Notes under the pieces: generated by a model | The model's input: only the letters and a program-made list of their open reading frames with translations | Databases searched by the model: none | Told to the model about the DNA's origin: nothing | In this document: positions 1 to 8,452 of the stretch, one piece after another | Numbering within the stretch: the stretch's first letter is position 1 | Layout of the letters: each line of letters starts with the position of its first letter | DNA from: Martinezella rhizogenes | Lineage (GTDB): Bacteria; Pseudomonadota; Alphaproteobacteria; Rhizobiales; Rhizobiaceae | NCBI RefSeq assembly: GCF_000799715.1 | Contig: NZ_JUHG01000020.1 | Coordinates: forward strand, 124,001 to 188,000 | Direction: 5' to 3' | DNA length: 64,000 nucleotides | Program-made: the position numbers and the translations under genes

Positions 1-2
1 CC

Positions 3-878
3 GGCCCCTGGGTCGACCATGTTCTCTCCGACGCCTTCGGCAACAACCAGGCGCACAATGTCCGCCTGGTGCAGGGCAGCCACATCGTCGTTCGCAAGAA
101 GTTCGACGATCCGCGCGCCTACTTCTTCCAGAATCCGGATAACCGCATCATCTTCGCCATCCCCTATGAGCAGGACTTCACCCTGATCGGCACCACGGAT
201 CGCGACTATAAGGACGATCCGAAGGATGTGAGGATTTCCGAAGAGGAAACCGCCTATCTCTGCAATGCCGCCAGCGAATATTTCAAGGAGCCGGTTCGCC
301 CCGAGGATATCGTCTGGACCTATTCCGCCGTACGCCCGCTCTATGACGACGGCGCCACCAAGGCGCAGGAGGCAACCCGCGACTATGTGCTGAAAGTCGA
401 GGGCGCCGAAGGTCAGGCGCCGCTGCTCAACGTCTTCGGCGGCAAACTCACCACCTATCGCCGCCTGAGCGAACATGCGCTGGAAAAGATCGGCGAAGCC
501 ATCGGTCTCAAGGGCACGCCATGGACGGCCAAGAGCTCACTCCCCGGCGGCGATTTCCCGGCCAAGGGTTATGAAGCCGAGGTCGTCAAGCTGAAAGCGC
601 GTTATCCTTTCCTCGCCGATCCGCATGCGCGGCGGCTGGTGCGCCGCTACGGCACCCGCGCCATCATGATCCTCGGCAACGCCAAGGCCCTGACCGATCT
701 CGGCCGCAATTTCGGCAGCGATCTCTACGAGGCGGAAGTGCGCTACCTGATGGCGCATGAATGGGCCTATACCGCCGCGGATGTTCTCTGGCGCCGTTCG
801 AAGAAGGGCCTTTACCTCTCGAAGGACCAGGCGGCCGCGCTGGACGATTATATGGCCGGCACGCGCGTCCACGCATAA
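3..878 (+). CDS. glpD: Aerobic glycerol-3-phosphate dehydrogenase (3' part)
   Basis: This is the 3' part of the FAD-dependent, membrane-associated enzyme that oxidises sn-glycerol-3-phosphate to dihydroxyacetone phosphate and hands electrons to quinone. The window opens inside the gene: the frame is open from base 3 and gives 291 codons of the usual ~500. Visible are the stretch GTTDRDYKDD, the YSAVRPL segment and the FAD-contact motif FGGKLTTYRRL, then the helical C-terminal domain of GlpD/GlpA proteins. It converges on soxR with 17 bp between the stops. The upstream neighbours (glp transporter or regulator) lie outside the window. Identification is firm; the start cannot be seen. Confidence 0.95.
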   Translation, partial: GPWVDHVLSDAFGNNQAHNVRLVQGSHIVVRKKFDDPRAYFFQNPDNRIIFAIPYEQDFTLIGTTDRDYKDDPKDVRISEEETAYLCNAASEYFKEPVRPEDIVWTYSAVRPLYDDGATKAQEATRDYVLKVEGAEGQAPLLNVFGGKLTTYRRLSEHALEKIGEAIGLKGTPWTAKSSLPGGDFPAKGYEAEVVKLKARYPFLADPHARRLVRRYGTRAIMILGNAKALTDLGRNFGSDLYEAEVRYLMAHEWAYTAADVLWRRSKKGLYLSKDQAAALDDYMAGTRVHA

Positions 879-895
879 GGCCCTTGCGTTCCGCC

Positions 896-1360
896 TTAAT
901 CTTCGGGATCGAGCAGCCTCGGCCCCGGCCCCTCCTCGGCCAACACGTCAAAGGGATTGCGCAGCGGACAGCTCTGCAGCGAAAGACAGCCGCAGCCGAT
1001 GCAGCCGTCGAGCTGGTCGCGCAGACCCTGCAGCCGCCTGATCCGCGCATCCAGATCGCTTTTCCATTGCGCCGATAGATTTCTCCAGTCGGCGCCGGTC
1101 GGCGTCCGGCTTTGCGGCAGTGTATCGAGGGCTGCCTGGATCTCTGCAAGCGGGATTCCCACGCGTTGAGCCACCTTAATGACCGCCACCCGGCGTAGCA
1201 CCTCGCGGGCATAGCGCCGCTGGTTACCTCGGCTGCGATGGCTCTCGATCAGCCCTTTCGCCTCGTAGAAATGCAGCGCCGAGACCGCGACGCCGCTGCG
1301 CGCCGCCACCTCGCCCACCGTCAGCAATCTGGAAAATGCATCGGAGTTTATTTTTTCCAT
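896..1360 (-). CDS. soxR: Redox-sensitive transcriptional activator SoxR
   Basis: MerR-family regulator of 154 residues. The N-terminal winged helix (TVGEVAARSGVAVSALHFYEAKGLI, about residues 14-38) binds DNA. A dimerisation helix follows, then the [2Fe-2S] cluster motif CIGCGCLSLQSC (cysteines about 118, 121, 123 and 129), which fits the CX2CXCX5C signature of SoxR exactly. Oxidation of the cluster by redox-cycling compounds turns on target promoters. The gene is divergent from an FMN reductase, and an 18-bp dyad matching the SoxR box lies in the 75-bp gap. In non-enteric bacteria SoxR usually controls a few flavin or monooxygenase genes directly, without SoxS, and this arrangement fits that pattern. 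Confidence 0.96.
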   Translation of the reverse strand: MEKINSDAFSRLLTVGEVAARSGVAVSALHFYEAKGLIESHRSRGNQRRYAREVLRRVAVIKVAQRVGIPLAEIQAALDTLPQSRTPTGADWRNLSAQWKSDLDARIRRLQGLRDQLDGCIGCGCLSLQSCPLRNPFDVLAEEGPGPRLLDPED

Positions 1361-1369
1361 GACAGGCTA

Positions 1370-1400
1370 TTGACCTCAACTTTACTTGAGGTTTTATAGC
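1370..1400 (+). promoter_or_regulatory. SoxR-box promoter of the FMN reductase
   Basis: The dyad CCTCAACTTTACTTGAGG (1374-1391) closely matches the SoxR operator consensus. It sits between a -35 TTGACC (1370-1375) and a -10 TATAGC (1395-1400). The spacer is 19 bp, the over-long spacing expected of promoters that MerR-family activators untwist. It points toward the reductase at 1436 and ends about 15 bp before the soxR start on the other strand, so SoxR may also repress its own gene. Confidence 0.85.
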
Positions 1401-1435
1401 TCTTGCTCCGAAGCGCGTAAAGCAGGAGCAACTGC

Positions 1436-2011
1436 ATGACTGAACCCACCCGCCTGGCAATCCTCTACGGCAGCACCCGCAAGGGCCGGCTATGCGACCG
1501 TGTGGTCAATTGGCTCGTCCGCGAGCTGGCGAACTATCCGCTCGTCGATGTCGATATCATCGATCCACTCGATTTCGGCCTGCCGGTTCACCACGACGGC
1601 GAGCACCCGGCGGTGGCGGCCCTTGCCGCACGTCTCTCGGATGCCGATGCCTTCATCGTCGTCACGCCGGAATACAATCACAGCTTCACGGCCTCGCTGA
1701 AATTCGTGCTCGATCTCGTCTACGAGCCATGGCAGGGCAAGCCGGTCGCCTTTGTTTCCTATGGCGGTATTTCCGGCGGGCTGCGCGCGGTCGAGCAGTT
1801 GCGGCTGGTCTTTGCCGAACTGCATGCGGTCACCGTGCGCGACACCGTCAGCTTCGCCAATCCCTGGGGTCGGTTCGCCGAAGACGGCTCACTGGAAAAC
1901 CCGATCGAGGCCCGCCAATCGCTGGTACGGATGATGGCGAGGCTGCATTGGTGGAGCGCGGCATTGAACCCTGCGCGGGAGACCCGCCCCTATCGCTCGG
2001 TCGCCGCCTAA
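1436..2011 (+). CDS. NAD(P)H-dependent FMN reductase family protein
   Basis: Flavodoxin-fold protein of 191 residues in the NADPH-dependent FMN reductase family (ArsH/ChrR/YieF-like). The FMN phosphate loop is seen as YGSTRKGRLCDRVVNW near residues 10-25. The family motif TPEYNHS (about residues 78-84) and the segment FVSYGGISGGLRAVEQLRL, which contacts the flavin, follow. Such enzymes reduce FMN or quinones and can act as two-electron reductases against redox cyclers. It follows a SoxR-box promoter directly, so it is very probably the SoxR target here. The physiological substrate cannot be told from sequence. Confidence 0.88.
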   Translation: MTEPTRLAILYGSTRKGRLCDRVVNWLVRELANYPLVDVDIIDPLDFGLPVHHDGEHPAVAALAARLSDADAFIVVTPEYNHSFTASLKFVLDLVYEPWQGKPVAFVSYGGISGGLRAVEQLRLVFAELHAVTVRDTVSFANPWGRFAEDGSLENPIEARQSLVRMMARLHWWSAALNPARETRPYRSVAA

Positions 2012-2193
2012 GCCTTCATCGATAGCGAACACCGCTCTTCCGTTTCTGGCAGGTACGGAAGACCGGTTCGGCGCTCGGGCCTGCTCCGCATGCGCCCGGG
2101 CGTCCTTCTCCTCTTCCGCCGATTGACCCACACCCTTGCCGACGCCGCCTTGATGGCCTAACCCAATATCCAGGTGGTTCCAGAGGGAAGAGG

Positions 2194-3405
2194 ATGGAAC
2201 AAAAGACACGGCTCGGAGGAGCGGATTTCATGCGCGCCATGGCGTGCCTGATGGTGCTTGCTCATCATCTCGTGCTGCGGATGGATTTCAGTTACCTTCC
2301 CGATGCCTTGGCCCTGCCACTCATTCTGGCGCGCTTCGGCAATTACGGCGTCTCGGTCTTCTTCGTTCTCAGCGGTTTTCTGCTGTCGCGGCCCTTCTGG
2401 CTTGCGCTGGATGGCGGCCTGCCGCCGCCTTCGTTGACAATCTACGGCATGCGCCGCGCCGCCCGCATCCTGCCGGGCTTCTGGCTCGCCCTGACCGTCA
2501 GCTTCATCTTGAGTTTCACGATCTATAATTTTCCGCTCGATGGCGAGCTGGCCGGACGCTATGTCGCCGGCTTCTTTCTGATGAGCCAATGGCACTGGCG
2601 CACCTTCTTTCCGGTCGAGGGCGACGGACCGCTTTGGTCTATCCCCTTCGAGACGACCTGCTATGTGCTGCTGCCGATCGCTTTCCTGTTGTTGTTCAGC
2701 CCGGCCCTGAGACTGCGCGCGGCACTATCAGCCCGCATCTTCTGGCTCGGCGTCATCGCCCTGGCGCTTCTCTGCCAATGGCTGATCGTCACCCATATCC
2801 CGATCGAGACCGTCGGGCGCGGCTGGCAATACGGCTTCCAGGGTGGCGCAAAGGAATGGATGCCGCGCTATAACCCGATCGGCTTTTTCGCGGTCTTTGC
2901 CATCGGCACGCTGGCGGCGGGCATCCAGACCATGATCCCCAGGAGGCGCTCGCTGGTCTACGACACCGTCGCCATGCTTGCCATAATGGTCGGTGCGGCT
3001 GAAGTCTGGATGTCGGTCGGCGACAGCTGGGAAGGTTACGGCTGGCTGGGCATTCCCTACCGCTTTCCAGTCTTTCCGCTCGCTATCGGCGCCGCCCTGT
3101 GTCTCCTGCCGCAATCGGTTGCCCTCCGCCACGTTCTCGACAATCGCCTCAGCCGCTATATCGCCACCGTCTCCTTCGGCGTCTATATCTGGCAAGATAT
3201 CGTCTTGCTGTTGATGAAGAAACTAGCCCCCTGGAGCTTCGGCACGGGCTCCGATGACGTGTTCGGCGGATGGTTCACCTCGAGCCTGGTCGCGACCGTC
3301 ATCATCTTCGCAATCGGCACCCTCAGCTATGTCTTCCTGGAGCGCCCCGTCATGCGCTGGGCTCGCACCCGCGAGCAATCGGCAAGCAAGACCGTCCAAG
3401 CCTGA
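2194..3405 (+). CDS. Acyltransferase family 3 membrane protein
   Basis: Integral membrane protein of 403 residues with about ten hydrophobic helices, of the acyltransferase-3 (OafA/YrhL/NodX) family. The N-terminal segment RAMACLMVLAHHLVLR carries the conserved histidine pair, and YGMRRAARILPGFWLAL carries the conserved arginines after the second helix. Family members O-acetylate or O-succinylate cell-surface polysaccharides, lipid A sugars or Nod factors; which substrate is used here cannot be said. The start is supported by GAGGGAAGAGG just upstream of the ATG. The gene stands alone, 182 bp after the FMN reductase, with no polysaccharide cluster nearby. The 180 bp before it hold no gene I can support. 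Confidence 0.85.
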   Translation: MEQKTRLGGADFMRAMACLMVLAHHLVLRMDFSYLPDALALPLILARFGNYGVSVFFVLSGFLLSRPFWLALDGGLPPPSLTIYGMRRAARILPGFWLALTVSFILSFTIYNFPLDGELAGRYVAGFFLMSQWHWRTFFPVEGDGPLWSIPFETTCYVLLPIAFLLLFSPALRLRAALSARIFWLGVIALALLCQWLIVTHIPIETVGRGWQYGFQGGAKEWMPRYNPIGFFAVFAIGTLAAGIQTMIPRRRSLVYDTVAMLAIMVGAAEVWMSVGDSWEGYGWLGIPYRFPVFPLAIGAALCLLPQSVALRHVLDNRLSRYIATVSFGVYIWQDIVLLLMKKLAPWSFGTGSDDVFGGWFTSSLVATVIIFAIGTLSYVFLERPVMRWARTREQSASKTVQA

Positions 3406-3471
3406 CAAAAAGGCCGCCCAACGGACACCGCTGGACGGCAAAAAGCTCGACTAGGGTTGCCGAGCATCCTG

Positions 3472-4593
3472 TCAGATACGCGTGGCATTCAGACGCTCCT
3501 CATCGAGAACGACGCCGAGACCCGGTGCCTCACCAAGATCCAGCCAGCCATCCTGATGCTTGAGCGGCGACGCCATCGGATAGTCGCGGCGGGCCTCGCT
3601 CCATTCCGGATTGTCGTAGGGATATTCGAGCCAGGCCACATCGCCGACGCCGGCGCTTAGATGCGCGTTCGCCAGCACGCCGATACCGTTCGTCCAGGAG
3701 TGCGGGGTGAATTGCACGCCGGCCTCGCGCGCCTGATAGGCCAGCCGCCGGCAGCCGGTGATGCCGCCGACCAGCGCCACGTCGGGCTGGACGACATCGA
3801 AAGCGCGTTCCTCGATGATATCGCGGAATTCATAAAGCTCGCGCGTCATCTCACCGCCGGCAATGCGCAGCGATGTCGCCTGCTTCAGCTCCTTCATGCC
3901 CTTGCGGTCGGAGCGGTGCAGCGGCTCTTCCATCCAGTAGACGCCGAGCCGTTCCAGCTCCCTTGCCACCGTCAGCGCGTCCTTGAAGGTCCAGGACAGC
4001 GTCGTGTCCCACGGCATGCGCCAACCCTGATTGCAGTCGACCATCAGCTCCAGCCGGTCGCCGACCCGTGCGCGGACCGCCTCCAGCGCCTTCACATCGT
4101 CACGCCAGCCGCAACGACCGCCGGACGATGAAGAGAAGCGCACCTTCATCGCCGGAAATCCCTCAGCGATATAGCGCTCGGCCTGGTCCGCCATTGCGGC
4201 CGGCTCGCGAAGCACGCCGGAGGACGCATAGAGCCGCACGCGACTGGCGCGGCCGCCAAGCATGCGCCAGACCGGCTCGCCGGTGATCTTGCCGGAGAGA
4301 TCCCACAGCGCCAGATCCATCGGCCAGCAGCGGCCATAGTGGAAATTGATATGCGACAGGACTTCGTAATGGCGTTCCAGATGCCGTGGGTCCTCGCCGA
4401 TGAACAGATCCTCATGACCCTCGAAACCCTTCATCAGGTCGCCGGAGCCAACGCCTTCGCGGCCTTCATCGTCGCGGACGCGGACGATCGTCGCATCGAA
4501 ATTCCGGCGCGGCCGGCCGTCCCAGCTCGCCTTGAACGGCGGATCGAGCGGCAACCGGTGATGGCTGATCTCGATGGAAACGATCTTGCTCAT
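3472..4593 (-). CDS. Mandelate racemase/muconate lactonizing enzyme family protein
   Basis: Enolase-superfamily protein of 373 residues. The N-terminal capping domain (about 1-125) is followed by the TIM barrel. The metal-binding acids appear in order as MVDCNQGW (Asp), WMEEPL (Glu) and IAGGEM (Glu). The first acid/base lysine is in MKVRFSS, a KxR rather than KxK, and the opposite Asp-His dyad is in VQPDVALVGG and FTPHSW. This suits abstraction of a proton alpha to a carboxylate, usually for acid-sugar dehydration or epimerisation. It is the last gene of a unit with an aldehyde and an alcohol dehydrogenase (21 bp after the former), which suggests a carbon catabolic route. The substrate is unknown. 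Confidence 0.85.
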   Translation of the reverse strand: MSKIVSIEISHHRLPLDPPFKASWDGRPRRNFDATIVRVRDDEGREGVGSGDLMKGFEGHEDLFIGEDPRHLERHYEVLSHINFHYGRCWPMDLALWDLSGKITGEPVWRMLGGRASRVRLYASSGVLREPAAMADQAERYIAEGFPAMKVRFSSSSGGRCGWRDDVKALEAVRARVGDRLELMVDCNQGWRMPWDTTLSWTFKDALTVARELERLGVYWMEEPLHRSDRKGMKELKQATSLRIAGGEMTRELYEFRDIIEERAFDVVQPDVALVGGITGCRRLAYQAREAGVQFTPHSWTNGIGVLANAHLSAGVGDVAWLEYPYDNPEWSEARRDYPMASPLKHQDGWLDLGEAPGLGVVLDEERLNATRI

Positions 4594-4614
4594 GATAGTG
4601 CCTCCCCGTAAATC

Positions 4615-6114
4615 TCAGCCGAACTGCTGCCAGATGGTCTTGTAGTCGCAATATTTGTCGATCGCATGCACCGAGCGATCGCGACCGAAACCGGATTGCT
4701 TGAAGCCGCCGAAAGGCGTGGCGAAGTTCGACATGTCATAGGTGTTGATCCACACCGTACCCGCATGGATCGCCTCGGAAAAGCGATGGGCACGGTCCAT
4801 ATCCCTGGTGAAGACGGCGCCGGCGAGACCATAGATCGTGTCGTTGGCGATCTTCAGCGCCTGTTCCTCGGTATCGAAGGGAATGGCGGCGAGCACCGGC
4901 CCAAAAATCTCCTGCCGTGCCAGGCTCATATCATTGGTCACGTCGACGAAAACGCCGGGCGAGACATAATAGCCGCCCGTTTCGCTGAGTACGCGCTCGG
5001 CCCCGAAGGCGCGGCGTGCACCCTCTTTTTCGCCGGCGGCGATCATCGCAAGCACCTTGTTCATATGCTCTTCCTCGATCAGCGCGCCGATCTGGGCGGT
5101 AGGGTCGAGCGGATGCTTCAGCGCGATGTCGGAGCGCGTCACCGCCTCAATCTTTGTGATCAGCTTGTCTTGCACGGAACGCTGCACGATCAACCGCGTC
5201 GAGGCATGGCAGGTCTCGCCGGAATTATAGAAACAGCCCCAGGCGACGGCACTTGCGGCCGCATCGAGATCGGCATCCTCGAAGACGACCAGCGGCGACT
5301 TGCCACCGAGCTCCAGCGCCACGCGTTTCACGTTCGATTGCGCCGCATAGCCCATGATCAACTTGCCGACCTCGGTCGAGCCTGTGAAGGCGATCATGTC
5401 GACATCCATGTGCAGCGCCAGCGGCTTGCCCGTCTCCTCGCCATAGCCGGTGACGACGTTGAGAACACCGGCAGGCAAGCCCGCTTCGAAGCCAAGCTCG
5501 GCAAGGCGGATCGCCGAGAGCGAGGATTGCTCCGCCGGCTTCAACACCACGGAATTGCCGGCAGCGATAGACGGCCCCAGCTTCCAGGCATCGATGATCA
5601 TCGGATAGTTCCACGGCGTGATTGCGCCGACGACACCGAGCGGCACCTTGCGCACCAGGGCGCGGGCGTTCGGCCCGGTCGGCGCGATCTCGTCATAGAT
5701 CTTGTCGATCATCTCGCCGTAAAACTGGATGCCGTCCGCACAGAGGCGAACATCGACGGTGAGCGACGCCATGACAGGTTTGCCGACATCCAGCGTCTCC
5801 AGCATGGCGAGCTCCTCGCCATGGGCGCGGATGAGTTCGGCCCATTTCAGCATGATCCTCTTCTTTTCCAGCGGCTCCTTCTTGCGCCAGACACCACTTT
5901 CGAAGGCCGCCCGGGCGGCAGCGACCGCCGCATCGATATCGTCGGCATTGCCGCGCGCCAGCTCTGCGCCGGGCTTGCCATCCATCGGGCGGATGCGGGT
6001 GAAAGTCTCGCCAGAGGAGGAGGCACGATAGGCGCCGCCGATGAAGTGCCGTCCCTCGAGCTTCAGGCCAGAGAGAACATTCTCCCAATAGTCGCGCGTA
6101 TAATCCCTGGTCAT
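4615..6114 (-). CDS. NAD(P)-dependent aldehyde dehydrogenase
   Basis: Aldehyde dehydrogenase of 499 residues, full length for the family. The catalytic residues fall at canonical numbering: Asn169 in TPWNYP, Lys192 in VLKPAEQS, Glu268 in ALELGGKSP and nucleophile Cys302 in NSGETC. Cofactor motif FTGSTEVGK lies at 243-251. It oxidises an aldehyde to its carboxylate with NAD(P)+. Overall look is that of the betaine-aldehyde/gamma-glutamyl-aminobutyraldehyde group, but substrate assignment from motifs alone is unsafe. The stop of the upstream alcohol dehydrogenase lies 1 bp from its start (6116 versus 6114), so the two are translationally coupled and probably act in sequence on one substrate. 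Confidence 0.92.
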   Translation of the reverse strand: MTRDYTRDYWENVLSGLKLEGRHFIGGAYRASSSGETFTRIRPMDGKPGAELARGNADDIDAAVAAARAAFESGVWRKKEPLEKKRIMLKWAELIRAHGEELAMLETLDVGKPVMASLTVDVRLCADGIQFYGEMIDKIYDEIAPTGPNARALVRKVPLGVVGAITPWNYPMIIDAWKLGPSIAAGNSVVLKPAEQSSLSAIRLAELGFEAGLPAGVLNVVTGYGEETGKPLALHMDVDMIAFTGSTEVGKLIMGYAAQSNVKRVALELGGKSPLVVFEDADLDAAASAVAWGCFYNSGETCHASTRLIVQRSVQDKLITKIEAVTRSDIALKHPLDPTAQIGALIEEEHMNKVLAMIAAGEKEGARRAFGAERVLSETGGYYVSPGVFVDVTNDMSLARQEIFGPVLAAIPFDTEEQALKIANDTIYGLAGAVFTRDMDRAHRFSEAIHAGTVWINTYDMSNFATPFGGFKQSGFGRDRSVHAIDKYCDYKTIWQQFG

Positions 6115-6115
6115 C

Positions 6116-7261
6116 TCAAATTCCTTTCGGCAGCGCCATGACGGCGGCGGCGAAGCGGTCGATATCCGTTTCCGTCACATCGCGGACGGTCGAGCGCCGC
6201 ATCGGCTGGTTTTCCGGAGCGCGCATTTCCTGCGCCAGATCGGCCGCATCGAAGGGCTTGAAGCCGGCCGGCAGGGCGCGGACGATGCCGCAGCGATCCA
6301 TCCAGTCGGAGACGAAGGCGGGCAGCGCGGCGGCACTTTCAAGACCGCAGGCTTTCGCCGAAGCATTGAACTCATCCGTATCCGCCTCGACCAGCCATGG
6401 CAGCGTCGCCTCGAAGCCGAGCGCGGTCGCCAGCCCATGGTGAACCGGCGCGAGACCCGCCAGCGCATGGCTGATATTATGGGCGATCGCCGTGCCGCAA
6501 TTGTCGATGGCGATGCCGGCAAAGCAGGAGCCGAGCAACACATCGCCGCGCGCATCGAGATTACCGGGCTCCTTCACCGCCGTCTCCAGCGAGCTGGTGA
6601 TCAGCCGCAGCGCCTGATGTGCGTAGAACTGCGCGCCGCGATGGGTGTTGCGGTTGGTCGCTGCCTCGAAGGCATGAATGAAGGCGTCGAGGCCGCACCA
6701 GGCGGTAAGGCTGGCCGGCAGCGTCGTGGTGAGAGCTGGATCGAGGATGACGAGATCGGCCTTGGTTTCTGGCCCCCAGATCCACAGCTTCTTGCCCTCC
6801 GGGCCGGCGAAGATGTTGGTGGCCGAAGTCTCCGAGCCGGTGCCGGCGGTGGTCGGCACCATGATCTTCTTCAACGGCGTCTTCGGTAGCGGATTGACCG
6901 CGAGCGCATAGAACATCGGGTCGACGCCCGAAGCGGCACAGCAGGCGACGATCTTGGCGATATCCAGGGCCGAGCCGCCGCCGACACCGATCACCATATC
7001 CGCCCCCTTGGCCACCTCCATCGCCGCGCGGAGATGCGCGAGCTTCGGCTCGCCGGAGAAGTTAGAGAAAACCTCTGTCGAGATCCCCGCCCCGGCCAGA
7101 TCGGCCTTGATCCTATCCGCGAGGCCCGATTGCGCCAAAAATGCATCGATCACCAGAAGCGTGGCAGCGACGCCATCGAAGGATTTGACGGCGGTCGCAA
7201 GGCCAGCGAGCGCGCCGTCACCGAAACGGATGTCAGGAATGGCGGAAATGGAGAAGGACAC
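6116..7261 (-). CDS. Iron-containing alcohol dehydrogenase
   Basis: Group III (Fe-type) alcohol dehydrogenase of 381 residues. The nucleotide-binding motif GVGGGSALD is at 92-100 and PTTAGTGSE at 136-144. The metal ligands are placed as in FucO: Asp192 and His196 in GLDAFIHAFEA, His261 in IAHNISHALAG and His275 in PVHHGLA. It interconverts an alcohol and an aldehyde or ketone with NAD(P)H. It is first in a three-gene unit with an aldehyde dehydrogenase and an enolase-superfamily enzyme, and is divergent from a LysR regulator 118 bp away. Maleylacetate reductases belong to the same fold, but the intact metal ligands favour a true alcohol dehydrogenase. Confidence 0.92.
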   Translation of the reverse strand: MSFSISAIPDIRFGDGALAGLATAVKSFDGVAATLLVIDAFLAQSGLADRIKADLAGAGISTEVFSNFSGEPKLAHLRAAMEVAKGADMVIGVGGGSALDIAKIVACCAASGVDPMFYALAVNPLPKTPLKKIMVPTTAGTGSETSATNIFAGPEGKKLWIWGPETKADLVILDPALTTTLPASLTAWCGLDAFIHAFEAATNRNTHRGAQFYAHQALRLITSSLETAVKEPGNLDARGDVLLGSCFAGIAIDNCGTAIAHNISHALAGLAPVHHGLATALGFEATLPWLVEADTDEFNASAKACGLESAAALPAFVSDWMDRCGIVRALPAGFKPFDAADLAQEMRAPENQPMRRSTVRDVTETDIDRFAAAVMALPKGI

Positions 7262-7379
7262 GGCGGATCACCCAGAAAAATGCGGTCGATGACGATGTCC
7301 TCATCCTGCATCACAATTTCAGCTCTTCAAATCCGGGCATTTATCGGGGATATTGATGATCTGAAGTTATGGAGAGACG

Positions 7380-8333
7380 ATGCTCGAGAAGATACCGCTG
7401 GAAGCCTTCCGCGTGTTCGATGCCGCAGCCCGCGCGATGAACTTTTCCCGCGCCGGCCGCGAGCTGAACATCACCCAGGCCGCCGTCAGCCGGCGCATCA
7501 AGGGGCTGGAGGATCACCTTGGGGCGGCCCTCTTCACGCGGCGCGGCCGGAACCTGGCGCTGACGCCGGAGGGCGAGCGGCTGTTTCAGCGTGTGCGGGC
7601 AACGCTCGAATATCTTGAAGAGAGCCTGGAGCCATTTCGGGCCGGCAGCGGCGAAATCATTTCCATCGCCGCCAGTGGCTCGATCTCGCATCTCTGGCTC
7701 GGGAAGAGGCTCAGGGATTTCGGCAAGGAAAGCCCCGGCATTTCCGTGCGCCTGCTGACGACGGACGTGCATTCGGAACTGGCGTCGGAAACCAATGATC
7801 TCATCATCATCTACTCCACCGGCGAACACCCCCGCTGGAGCCTGACGCCGCTGATGAAGGAAGTGCTGGTGCCGGTCGCCTCGCCGGACTACCTCGCAAG
7901 CCGTGGCCTCGATCCGCGGGCGCTGACATCGTCCGATATCGCCGGGCTCGATCTGATCGACTATGAGCGCGCCAACGCCCACTGGATCAGCTTTCGCCAA
8001 TGGTTCGGCCGCATCGGCGATCCGTTGAAGAGCAAGCTGCCCCGCCCAAGGCTATCCTTCTCCACCTATATCATGGCGGTCGAGGCCGCCTTGCGCGGCG
8101 AGGGCATCGCACTCGGCAGCCTCGGGCTTATCGAAGAATATCTGCACTCCGGCGCACTGGTCACGATCGGCAACGACCAGGTCGAAAGCGGTTTCGGCTA
8201 CTATCTCGGCGCACCGCGCTTCCGCACTCTCTCACCCGAGGCCGGACAGCTGCACAGGCACCTGCTGGCAAACCTACTGCATAATTCCTTAAATCGGAAT
8301 CGATTTGAGGATAAAATTATGCAGCAGATTTAA
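7380..8333 (+). CDS. LysR family transcriptional regulator
   Basis: Regulator of 317 residues with an N-terminal winged helix-turn-helix (FRVFDAAARAMNFSRAGREL through ITQAAVSRRIKGLE, about residues 8-45) and a C-terminal effector domain of the periplasmic-binding type. The N-terminus resembles the GcvA/AmpR subgroup. It is divergent from the alcohol dehydrogenase operon, so by the usual LysR arrangement it probably activates that operon in response to a pathway metabolite. An oddity: the last ~16 residues, including LNRNRFEDKIMQQ, and the stop codon are encoded inside a RIME1-like repeat that begins at 8287. The C-terminus is therefore repeat-derived, and homologues elsewhere may end differently. 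Confidence 0.93.
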   Translation: MLEKIPLEAFRVFDAAARAMNFSRAGRELNITQAAVSRRIKGLEDHLGAALFTRRGRNLALTPEGERLFQRVRATLEYLEESLEPFRAGSGEIISIAASGSISHLWLGKRLRDFGKESPGISVRLLTTDVHSELASETNDLIIIYSTGEHPRWSLTPLMKEVLVPVASPDYLASRGLDPRALTSSDIAGLDLIDYERANAHWISFRQWFGRIGDPLKSKLPRPRLSFSTYIMAVEAALRGEGIALGSLGLIEEYLHSGALVTIGNDQVESGFGYYLGAPRFRTLSPEAGQLHRHLLANLLHNSLNRNRFEDKIMQQI

Positions 8334-8380
8334 AGTGTTACAGCGACCTTTGCGCGTCACATGTGACGCGCGGCGCTGTA
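8287..8380. repeat. RIME1-like palindromic element (copy 1)
   Basis: A 94-bp element made of two hairpins. The first is CCTTAAATC (8287-8295), a 6-nt loop and GATTTGAGG (8302-8310). The second has outer arms TACAGCG (8339-8345) and CGCTGTA (8374-8380) enclosing the perfect 20-bp palindrome GCGCGTCACATGTGACGCGC (8352-8371). The order, length and consensus words match my memory of the Rhizobium-specific intergenic mosaic element RIME1 (about 108 bp, two large palindromes). A second, diverged copy lies at 18705-18796. The left half overlaps the 3' end of the LysR gene. Confidence 0.75.
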
Positions 8381-8396
8381 GCCTCGACGGAGCAAC

Positions 8397-8422
8397 AAAA
8401 AAGCGGCCGAGAAAGGCCGCTT
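8397..8422 (-). terminator. Rho-independent terminator of the atp operon
   Basis: Read on the minus strand, the stem AAGCGGCC, loop TTTCTC, stem GGCCGCTT is followed directly by a T run (T-TTTTGTT). The 8-bp perfect stem plus T tract 30 bp after the atpC stop is a textbook intrinsic terminator. It sits between atpC and the RIME1-like element. Confidence 0.9.
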
Positions 8423-8452
8423 TCGTTCGAAACCGCAGGCTGAACTGCTGGA

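Noticed and set aside
2012..2193. Possible minus-strand frame in the gap before the acyltransferase-3 gene
   Set aside because: Runs in from the overlapping gene, with no start or ribosome site and Arg/Pro-rich composition.
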